Below are positions 34,900 through 44,015 of a stretch of 64,000 nucleotides of DNA, in pieces. The stretch is from Podospora pseudocomata (Eukaryota; Ascomycota; Sordariomycetes; Sordariales; Podosporaceae): positions 3,162,001 through 3,226,000 of the forward strand of contig NC_085891.1 in assembly GCF_035222375.1 (NCBI RefSeq), given 5' to 3'. Position numbers and translations under genes: made by a program. The notes under the pieces were generated by a model that searched no databases, was not told the origin of the DNA, and saw only the letters and a program-made list of their open reading frames with translations. Each line of letters opens with the position of its first letter. The first letter of the stretch is position 1.

Positions 34900-35137
34900 T
34901 GTAACGGTTCCAGGAGTGTATTACAACTATCTGGTGACGACTCTACGAGTACACCGAACTTGAAGAAGAAAAGGAAAAGGGGAATAGAAGGTTTGTCGAC
35001 ATGAGCCTCTGGTATGGCTGAGGGTGTTGGCCAGTGCGCGGTGATAGAAGGTTCTGGAGTAGTGGTCTGTGCGTTCTGGGAATAGCTTCACCAGGGCCGA
35101 GGGTTGCCGAGGTCCATGCCAGGCTCAGCCTGTTACA
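34900..35137 (-). repeat. LTR (5' LTR of the minus-strand element)
   Basis: 238 bp, near identical to 31719-31957, with the same TG...CA ends. The following bases TTTAT repeat the left flank. Confidence 0.93.
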
Positions 35138-35640
35138 TTTATCACTTAAATCTAACGTATTATTTTTAATGATTATTAACCTCCCCCTTCAGGTTTCAAT
35201 ATTTTATTGACTCTACTCTCCATGAATAATAAATATACTACCCATCATTATCACTAAATTCCTTTATATCTCACAATCGCATATCTAACATAAAGTTTAC
35301 ATCCTTCATAGTCGTAATATATAGATAAATATTTATTTTCCAAAGCCAATTGAGCTTATTACCCATATTATTAAGGCCTTGCAACTATCTTTAAAGACCC
35401 TGTAGCTACCTTCCAGGGCCTATCAATAATATTCAAGGCCTATCAATAATATTCAAGGCCTATCAATAATATTCAAGGCCTATCAATAATATTCAAGGCC
35501 TACTCACTATCTTAAGAGGTATGCTAGCTATCTTTAAAAGCCTTTATTCCTGTCGGTGATCTCTACTTCATTTTATTTTTTCTAGAAACGTAACAGCTTT
35601 AAGTCCTATCTAGTCCCTAATTGGCATGGCACCCCACCCA
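35138..35640. other. AT-rich island (right half)
   Basis: Continues the AT-rich DNA interrupted by the retroelement. Many TpA steps and no frame, which resembles old RIP-mutated repeat DNA. Includes the 20-bp tandem repeat and CTATCTTTAAA words. Confidence 0.65.
35421..35500. repeat. Four perfect tandem copies of a 20-bp unit
   Basis: Unit TATCAATAATATTCAAGGCC, four times in a row, flanked by diverged related words. Confidence 0.95.
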
Positions 35641-35849
35641 ATCAGTCCTCTAACGCTGGACGCTAAGTAGCCAGGTTCGACGATCCAGCTGGAAATTGCT
35701 CGGACGTGGTTAACATACACCCCTCTGACAAACCACGAAAACTACACCCATTCATAAAAACCTCCCTCATCACCCCCGTTGTGATCATCATCGTTGGCGT
35801 CCGAGGTAAGGTCATCATCATCCCTCGCCATCTCCTCCCAATCTTCGTC

Positions 35850-37040
35850 CTCATTCTCCTCCTCCACCACCACCTCCTCCTTCTTCCTCTCCTCCTCCTT
35901 CTTTTCTCCTTCTTCTCCTCCCCGGCCGGAGGGGCTTAGCGGCGGGCAAGTCGGCCTCGGATGATTCTGTCATCACAAAAAAGTCAGTCCACCGGTCAGA
36001 TTCACACAGCAGGAATACAACAATCAACTGACGACGGGAGCGGCGAGTTCCAGCCACATTTTTCTTTTTTAAAAGGAGGGCGTGAGGGAGCGGGCGAGGG
36101 GCACGAGGGAGCGAGACTGAAGAAGCAGCAGGAAAGGAGTCAGGGCTTGCGGGTGCCGGGGAAGAGGGCCTGCGAGTGCGAGTAATGGTTGGCGGGCGGT
36201 GATAGTCATGGCCTGCTGGCGGTGCTGTTGCTACTGTTGCTATTACTGTCGAGGTTAAAAGAGAGGAGAGGAGAGAGGAGAAGAGAAGAGAAGAGCTGGA
36301 GGAGATAGAGGGATTGAATACATATTAGCTGGGCGGCGCTAGAAACGTCATACTCAAAAGAGGGAAACAGCATCAACCGGGACCGATGAGAAAGTATGAG
36401 CGGTAAAGGAACGGACCAATGGGAGGAGGTACGTATACCAGGCACGGTGTGGGAGACGACCGTCGATGGTTGGGTGGTTTTGACGCTGGGAAGTTGGAAG
36501 GCTGGAAGGCTCGCGACGAAGGCAACGCTAACATCGAGGTACGACGGGGGGTTGGACTGCTCAAGTATATCGCTCTTATCTTGGGAGGGCGCACACCAAA
36601 AACTCACAGGCATATCCATCTCTATGCAACTTCCGACTTATGGTATCGACCGACCAATCGACAATCTGATGTGGGGAAGTAGTGTTGATGTTTGGGTGGT
36701 TTCGACCTTCAGAAGTTGAAAAGGCTCGCGATGAAGGTAATGACGATATCGAGGTACGAAGGGAAGGGGACTGGAGTTTCCAGGATATCGTTCTTGACTT
36801 CGAGTAACGGATAGGCTGTGCGAAAGAGACATTGGTAATCTTGAGCTGTGGCAGCTTAATGTGCCAGCGGATAGACATGTCGTACCTGACATTGAGTAGC
36901 AGGATGTGCGATGAGGGAAGGCTAGGCGCATATTGTGGTAGCTGGCTGGTGTAAGCAGCCTGCGACGAGGTCCAGGATGCACGAGTCTTGCCGAGGTTCG
37001 CATGCGCAAGCATCCAAAATGCAATGGCAGAAAGAACACG
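35850..37040 (-). repeat. Left arm of a diverged inverted duplication
   Basis: Read on the minus strand, this arm matches 37480-38330 in order, with homology fading to composition only beyond. Shared words: GCATGCGNAACCTCGGCA, CAGGTACGACANNTCTATC, GAAATGACGTTTC-like and a C/T-rich CTCTTCTCCTCTC tract. It contains two tandem units about 215 bp apart, each with a CCCTTCGTACCTCGAT-like start and a CCACCCAAACATC-like end. Between the units a splice-like CTGTGAGTTTTTGG occurs. No protein recognised. Confidence 0.65.
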
Positions 37041-37479
37041 ACTCTAGTGACCGCCAGAGAAGGAACAGGCTGACTGACAGTGACTGACAGCGCAAGGACT
37101 CAGATGTTGAGGGCTCTTAAATGTCCCCCTGAAAGTAAACAAACCCCTTCCATCTTGACCAAATGGTTGCCACGGTTACCCCCTGAATCTGAGGAGACAT
37201 GAATAAAGAAAGCGATGATCAGTTGGAGTTTGGTGCAACCGAGTAAGATGGTCCTTTGAAATTATGACTCTTGCCTACCTTCCAGCCTGTGACAAAGAAT
37301 ACGTACACCTTCCTCGCCGCAATCTTCGATGTGCCGCATTGATCTACCGACGCGGCTGACTTCCATGGGACCGCGTGTCTGGGTTTGGAAAAGCAGAAGG
37401 CACGAGATAATTTGTGTCTATCCAGGTTACAAAGAGACTGCTCAACCAGCTACTTAGCCACTTAGCTCTTTCATCATGG

Positions 37480-38330
37480 TTGTCTATACCGCATTCTTTC
37501 CACAGTTGGGTCTAACGTGTCGCGCATGCGCAACCTCGGCAGAACTTGTCCATCCCAGACCACGTCGTGAACGCGACTTACATCAACCAACCAATCATCT
37601 TCCATCAGGCGCATCTGGGTCGGTACGATACTCCTTTGAAAGAACCCAGCCTGGCATGTTTTCAAACGGCCCAAGCATCCTTCAGTTTGTTCTCCCATTG
37701 TCAAGAGTCGCGCCACTTGATTTCAGGTACGACACCTCTATCACCTATCGCCAATGAAGCTGAGCTCTCCGTCAACTGTCACATATTGCTCACCCACGAT
37801 TTCCATATCCCACGGCCAATCCGTTGCTCAAAGCCAGGACATATCTCTTAAAGCTACAGGCCCCATCCTTTACTCGAAACGCCTCCCTTCGTGTTCGATG
37901 TCGTCGCTGCCCCCTCGTAAGCCTCTATCGCTTCCTAACGTCAAAGCCACCCAACCGCGGACACTCTTCAACACCGTACTGGCAATCAGTCCATAAGGTA
38001 AGCAGAAAGCTGCGTGGAGATGGATGTAGAAATGGTTCTTGGTATGCGTCCAGCCAAGTCAAGAACGATATCCTCGACAGCCCTGGCCCCCTTCCGTGTT
38101 CTATGTCGCCGTTTCCTTCGTCGTTACCTTCGTCGTGAATCACCGCAACCACCAACATCTCGATACTTTCCATACTGTGTCAGTAATCTCCTGCTACCCT
38201 GTACCTTCTCGATTATCCTTCGTTGTCTTCGAAATGACGTTTCGTACGCTACAGCTGGTACGTGTTGAATCTCCCCAACTCTTCCAGTTCTTTTTCTCTT
38301 CTCCTCTCTTCTCTCTTTAGACACGAGGTC
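37480..38330 (+). repeat. Right arm of a diverged inverted duplication
   Basis: Matches the complement of the left arm with many substitutions and small gaps, including two tandem units about 210 bp apart (starting near 37881 and 38091). The arms face away from a 440-bp spacer (37041-37479) without repeats. A relic coding exon follows at 38321. Confidence 0.65.
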
Positions 38331-39047
38331 TCAGCAACCAGAACTTCCAACCCAGCCCAGCCGCACCCCCAGCAGCAGCAACAACAACAACAACCACAGC
38401 AGCAGCAGCAACAACCAGCAGTGGCTTCGTCCCCTCTCTCCTCTCCCCCAGACTCCCCACTCTCTTCTCCCCCGGCCTCCCCGATCCCTTCCCAGGCCCC
38501 CCCGGCTTCTCCGGCCTCTCCCCCGGCCTCTCTTTTGGTCTCTCTCCCGGTCCCTCCTTCGGCCTCTCCAGTCCCTCCTCCGGCCTCTCCGCTAGCCCCT
38601 CCGCAAGCCCCGGTCGGCCCCAGCCCCCCCGCTGCCGCCACGCCTGCCCCGGGCGGTTACCTCAGCGGAGCGCGCCCACCGCGACGCGCAAAACGCGGCA
38701 GCAATTGCTGCTCTTCGGGCCACCCTACTTCCCCCCAGCCGCCAGTCGTCAGCACTAGCGTCCCTTGTAAGTCCCTTTCTGTGTTTTTTTCTCCTTCTTT
38801 GTTCTTTTTTTTCTCTTTTTTTTCCTCTTTCTTTTTCTCTTTCTTTCATTCAATCCCTTTTTTTTTCGGTTAATAGATAAAGCTAACTTTTGGGGTTATT
38901 TATAGTTATCACGCTCACTGCACCAGCAAGGGCCTTTCTATTTCGGCCCGGAGCAGACCAAGAAGAGGAAGTGGTGGAGGAGGGATGATGAGGAAGAATG
39001 TTGTGGCCTTCCGGTAGGGGGGTCCTGGAAGTGGCTTGCGGCGTAGA
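38321..39047 (+). pseudogene. Unrecognised two-exon gene or relic with Gln/Pro-rich start
   Basis: A TTTAG acceptor at 38320 opens an exon encoding poly-Gln and Ser/Pro repeats (SSPLSSPPDSPLSSPPAS). Its end is protein-like in a second frame (AERAHRDAQNAAAIAALRAT). A GTAAGT donor follows at 38765 and an acceptor (TTATTTATAG) near 38907. Then comes a short exon reading GPFYFGPEQTKKRKWWRR and ending WKWLAA-stop. The two frames of the first exon do not agree, which implies one frame change. Function and family unknown. It sits directly at the end of the inverted duplication. Confidence 0.35.
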
Positions 39048-39049
39048 CA

Positions 39050-40084
39050 GCGGAGGCGCACGAGGGTGAGGCTTCGCTGGGAGAGTCTCTGGCGGAGGAG
39101 GATGCGGAGTAACTCGAAAGAGCTGGTTTCACTATAGGAAAAGTAGCTGGGAGGGTCACCGGGCATACTCTGCTGCCGTAAAAATGAAGGAAAATATAGA
39201 AGGAATGAATAATACAATGTAAAAGAAAAAATATAAACTAAGGTATAAAGTGATTTAAAAATAAGGAGACCCTAAGAAGCGTCCCCAAGGCAAGGCCTTT
39301 TAAACTATGGCTAGTGAGGGTCCCAGACTTAGTGTGATCCTCCCAACTGTGGCTCGGAGGCTCATAACAAAGAAGGGGAATGATTCTTTTTTTCTTCTTT
39401 TTATTTTGAGGGTGGGGCAGCTGGGGAAGGTGGTTTTGTAGTTGGTTTTTTTTTTTTCGTTTTTTTTTGGTTTTTTTTTTTAAAAAAAAGGGGTTAATAG
39501 GGGGTTGCTGGGGTGATTGGGGTGGTTTTTGTTTTTTTGTTTTTTGTTTTTAGGACCTGGTTTTCTTTTGGTTGTTTTTTGAGAGGGGTTTTATAGGTAG
39601 TTGGAGGTTGGTTGGATTAGGCCTTGGGCCATGAATTAAGTTTTTGTTTAATCTTTGAAGTCTGGTAATGCTTACCTGCGGGAAATCGATGGTGGTAAAT
39701 TCCTTCCTAATTAAAAGAATAATCCACCCAAATTTTGCAAGCTTTGAAAGATAGTAATAAGGTCTTGACAATATAGACGGAAGGGTTTTTAGATATAGCT
39801 GAGGGGTGTTTAGTGGAGGGGTGAGGGGGGAGAATACAGGGAGGGTATGTCTTTCTGTGACTGGCGGGGGGTGGTGTTTGGGGTTTGTTCCTGGTTGCTT
39901 TTTATGGAATCTTCTCTCGGGTTGTTTTTTTCATGTTACAGAAGGAAGGGGCTGTATGGTTTGTGGGCATGCGGTTCTGAATTGATGTTTGTGCAATGGC
40001 GCCCCTAGCCCACGAATAATCGGTCCTGCAAGTCAGCAAATGTATAATACCCGTTAAATTATGCCTTTCAAGATGATAGATAAA
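39050..40084. other. T/G-skewed intergenic DNA
   Basis: No gene seen. Strong strand asymmetry (T and G on plus) from about 39380 to 39610, with poly-T runs and closely spaced G-runs at 39490-39522. Confidence 0.5.
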
Positions 40085-40280
40085 TAGGCCCGTCAACTAT
40101 CTTTAAAAGTGTAATTATTATTTTTCAATGGCGTTTAATTGTTTTTAAGGAGTTTTAACTATCTTTCAAGGGGTCATGATTATCTTTTGGGGGATCTTGA
40201 CTGTCTTTCACAGTATTTTGACCATCTTTTAAGGTATCTTGGCTATCTTTCACAGTCAATTCAGCTTACTTTACAGTAAT
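40085..40280. repeat. Degenerate CTATCTTT tandem repeat in AT-rich DNA
   Basis: Six or seven variants of (A/G)(A/G)CTATCTTT(T/C)A(A/C)(A/G)G spaced 20-50 bp. The same word recurs near 35383, 35504 and 35525. Confidence 0.7.
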
Positions 40281-40329
40281 AGTACTTCCGTCAACAGATG
40301 AAAGTGCCACAAACCCCCGAATTTGGGTT

Positions 40330-42220
40330 TCAACACAACTCCCTATCCCGAAAGCGTGAGTGCAACTCGCTGATGAGCTGAAATCTGGACAATCCGCTTA
40401 GAATGTCCTTCTTGAGAAGAAGCCAGGGGACCACAGCCACATGGAGGCACGATAGTTGGTAGGGCCATTCCAGTCCTACACCGACCAAAGGCTTTCTCTC
40501 AACCTTAAGCTGGTGGCCGGTATGCGACGTTATAACTTGCCACTTTTGAATCAAATCCGGGCTCAGCACGAGCTCCTTTTCGGCTGGCCAAGTGCTAGAC
40601 CACGTTACCATCGGTCCATCCCTCTCGTTGAAGGTGTAGCGAGACATACAGGCATGTCCCTTTTCTTCGGTCCACTCCCCGCTATTCCCAATCTCCATTA
40701 TCTCCAACTTTGGCATCCAGCTGACCGTTTGCATGGCTAGTTCAAGGAACCTGTTCATTGTGCTATCGAGTTTCTCTGGATGAAGTTCGGCTGTGGTCAG
40801 CGCGAGGCGACGGAGACTTGATCACTGAGGGGACAGTTCTGGTCCATACTGAAGTTTAGGGGGCTTTTCAAAGAAAACCTCCGCTTCTATATATCAAGGA
40901 CCGGCCAGAACTTCAAGTTCGCGGCTTGCTTTGTTGAGGACGCGGCCCAGGGCTAATCTTGATGGCCTTGTGAAACTTTCATGTCGTCGGTCAAAGTCTT
41001 TACATATACTGAGCCGCCTAAGCGTACTCGGGAAACCAGTCTTAACAAGCTTTTTGAGCTCTGAAAATAACACCGGATTAGTTTCGGCCTTTTTACATAT
41101 ATAATTAATGTAAAAGAAGAAGAAGAAGAAGAAGAAGAAGAAGAAGAAGAAGAAGAAGAAGAAGAAGACCCCCAAGATAAGCCCGAGAGTGGCCCTGCCC
41201 CATGTGAGAAGACAAAAGAAAAAAGGCTGGGATGGTTTGATACAACACAACATACCTTTTTGATAATTGGAAGATAATGACGTTAACGGAAGCTTGAACT
41301 CACTCCGCATGTCCTCCAAATAGACAAAACTTTCTGTGATGACTTTACTGACAACATTCGGAGATAGCTTTCGGTGACACTGCCGCCGAAAAGCGAGGCC
41401 AGTCGCGATCTCGACCCTTGGGAATGTCTTGCGTTTGCGACGGGTTCCATGACGGGGAGCAATCCTGTAGTTGAAGTCCAACAAGTTTCCACACAGCCGT
41501 AGTGTTGCCCCATCAGGACAATCTGAGTATCTCAGCGCACCGTTACGAATGCAATGTGTCTCATCAGTGTTATGCTTGATGGAAAACTGGCTATCAACGA
41601 AACCGAACCAGTCGCCAAATCGTTCCTTGAGCCGCTTCCCTGGGGGAAACGGATTGTATGGATGACATTCCCGCAGAGAAAATAAGTGCTGAAACCAGTG
41701 TGGGGAATCACTTGGTGACTGTATACTGATCTCCAAGCTCATGCCTTTCGGTGCCTGGTCGTGGTCGAGCACATCTTTCCTCTCCCACCGCGATAGGACA
41801 TCCAGCAATAATAGCAGAGCTCTGGTCACGACGGCATTGTCGGTGGCTACGGTGATAGCACCCTCTGGCAAGGAGCACGAACTGCAATCATATGTTGGGT
41901 AACAGAATTCGAAGCCAAAGACCACGAACATAGTTCAGCCTGTAGACATTTCGGCCAGCCATAATGCAATGGTGTATGCCGGCTCTTTTGAGGCTACGGC
42001 AAGGCCCAGGTTGTTTGTGATCGAAAGGGAGGGAGGGGGCTTGCTCTGCCGTATGCAGGTACAAAAGCTTTCCTTTGCTCTCGGCCCTTGGGCTGCGATG
42101 TCTTGCAAATGGGAAAAACGCATAGCCAAGGGATGAAACGAAACAGACCACCTTGAAGCGAGGGCAACTGATCGGGACCAGCCAATCGGCATCGACACGC
42201 AGAAAGCTTTGAATCCTCAT
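40330..42220 (-). pseudogene. DUF6546-like (F-box-associated) gene, copy 1, broken
   Basis: Minus strand. Recognisable family parts in order: VYRLNYVRGLWLRI, YDCSSCSLPEG, a central LLLLLDVLSRWERKDVL and PKGMSLEISIQSPSDS block, FPRVEIATGLAFRRQCHRKL, then after an intron LKKLVKTGFPSTLRRLSICK. The C-terminal part starts at MNRFLELAMQTVSWMPKLEI and ends LHSRFRDRELC. Breaks: a one-base change near 41899 (CCCAAC), and in-frame TGAs near 40884 and 40824, the second where the family has Trp before SSLRRLALT. The intron (41061-41255) has a GTATGT donor and TTTTCAG acceptor and contains a (GAA)18 tract. The N-terminal F-box is not evident. Function of the family is unknown. Confidence 0.65.
41113..41168. 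repeat. (GAA)n microsatellite inside a pseudogene intron
   Basis: About 18 perfect GAA units on the plus strand. On the minus strand it reads as poly-Phe if the intron is not removed. Confidence 0.95.
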
Positions 42221-42944
42221 GTCTTATGAAGAGTCTATGGTGGATTGGTCCATGATGGAGTCACTAGCAAAGAAAGTCGTCACGATAGTAGTGTGAATAT
42301 TCCCCAATCTATTTGTTAAGTCCCTATGCCTACCCTCAAGTTGGCTATGTACACGAAGTTAGGTATTAAAAATGTGTGTTGCCACCCAATCACTCCCACC
42401 ACTCCCGATCCAGCCGACCAATCAACCCCCTTCCCCTCCCCCCCTTTCCAAGCTATCACGCCCCCAAACCTTTTCCTTTTTGTAAAAAGGAAGATCCGGG
42501 TCTAGGGGTATCAGCTTCGCCTTGGCCCTGCGTTTGCGTCTGCTTGCACCACACCCCATCGAATGGTAGAAAAGTCAAAAAAGCCAAAAGAACTCCGATA
42601 AGCCGACCCCTTTTCTGCGCAGTGAAGTGCAGTGTGTCGTATGTCCGATCCGATCCGATCCCATGTGTACCTCCTAGGCAGAATGTGCTCCGTATGTGTG
42701 CGTGGTGCGCCCTGTATGCGCCTATGTGGTGTGGTGTGTCCAGTGTATCCGGTATGTTCTCTTCGCTGTTCACGCAAGTGGTATCTCAAAAAAAAGAAAT
42801 CAACAGCCCCGGTGAGCTGAGTCGAGCAAAAAGGTGCTTCGCTTGGAAACCATTGTGAAGTGAAGAAAAGAACCGAACAGCTCCTCAATCAAAGGATCGA
42901 TAAGAATGTTAAGCCGAAAACAGAAAATCCCAGTTGCCGAAAGC
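42221..42944. other. Intergenic, downstream of wall-protein gene
   Basis: No gene seen. C/T-rich and T/G-rich patches; the right end is the 3' flank of the GPI protein gene. Confidence 0.5.
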
Positions 42945-44015
42945 TCAGAGCATGGCAAGAGCACCAAAGAGACCAGCAATGAAGGCCGCGGCAGGGGCCT
43001 TGTTGTTGGCGTTGGCACCGGCAGTCTGAATGGGGGCGGTGCCGTTGTTGGGAGTGGTGGTAGGGATGGGGGCAGCGGTGACCGAGGTGGGGATGATGAT
43101 GGTGGTAGGAGGCAGGGGCTCCGAGGTGTAGATGATGTTGCTGGCCGAGACGACAACGGTGGAGTAACCGGTGACAGTCTTGCGGTCAGTGACGGGAACA
43201 GTGGCAATGTAATCGACCTGCTCCGTGATGGTGACCGGGATGATCTCAGTCACGTAGTGAACATCGGTGACAGCCTTGGTGATACTGTGCAATGTGTTAG
43301 AGTCGGGCATAAACAAAAGAACGGAGGGGACAGCTTACGTGTTGGTCTTGGTGACCTTGACAGTCTCGCCCTCGATGACAGTGGTGTAGGTGGTCTCGGG
43401 GCAGGTGACAGTCTCGTAGACATCAGTAGTCTCATACTCGGTGACCAGGGACGTGGTGTAGACAGTCTCGGTCTGGGCAACCTTGGTGACAATGGTCGAA
43501 GTCGAGGTCCAGGTGATCTCGATGGTGGAGCCATCGACAACAGTGGTCTCGGTGACAGGGCAGAGCTCAGTGAGAGTGGTAACAACGACAGCAGCGTTGG
43601 TCTTGGTCACTGGAGGAGCAGTCTGGGTAACAACAACCTCGGTGGGAGCAACCTTGATGATGGTGGAAGTGGAGGTCCAGGTCACCTCGACAGTAGAGCC
43701 ATCGACGACAGTGGTCTCAGTGACAGGGCAGAGGGAAGTGAGGGTGGTGTAGACGACCTCATCGGCAGTCTTGGTCACGGCAGGGCCAGTCTCGGTAACC
43801 ACAATTGTTGTGGGCTTGACGGTCTTGACGGTGCTGGTGGTGGTGTAGGTGGTGGTGTATGTGTGACCAGGCTTGGTGTAGGTCTCGGTGACGGGGCAGA
43901 CGGTAGTGTAGGTCACGACAACCTCGGTGACCACGGTCTCCCACTTCTTACCCCGGGGGATGTTGGCGCCAAGGGTGGTGGCCGCGAGGGCGAGGAGGGA
44001 AAGAGCTGCTCTCAT
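42945..44015 (-). CDS. GPI-anchored, Ser/Thr-rich cell wall protein
   Basis: Probable secreted wall mannoprotein. Exons 44015-43339 and 43284-42945 (donor GTAAGC, acceptor TGCACAG) give 338 residues. The N-terminus MRAALSLLALAATTLGA is a signal peptide. The mature part is built from repeats around LCPVTETTVVDGSTVEVTWT and VTKT-type Thr/Val blocks, at least three copies, each with one Cys in a CPVTET or CPETT context. The end has a Pro/Thr-rich stretch, then NGT-containing spacer and a hydrophobic tail (FIAGLFGALAML) that fits a GPI signal, with an Asn/Ala/Gly site before it. ATG 44015 is chosen since the signal peptide begins there. Regular Thr-rich repeats and lack of a catalytic domain suggest a structural role. 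Confidence 0.85.

Larger units (their letters stand above)
31719..35137 (-). mobile_element. Internally deleted Ty3/gypsy chromovirus, 3.4 kb
   Basis: Two LTRs with TG...CA ends flank minus-strand gag and integrase frames. The direct duplication TTTAT (31714-31718 and 35138-35142) marks the target site. A purine tract (GGGAGAGGAGGGG on minus, 31961-31973) abuts the 3' LTR as a polypurine tract. Protease, reverse transcriptase and RNase H are absent: only about 9 bp separate the gag zinc-knuckle frame from the integrase frame. Full elements are usually 6-7 kb. Confidence 0.9.
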
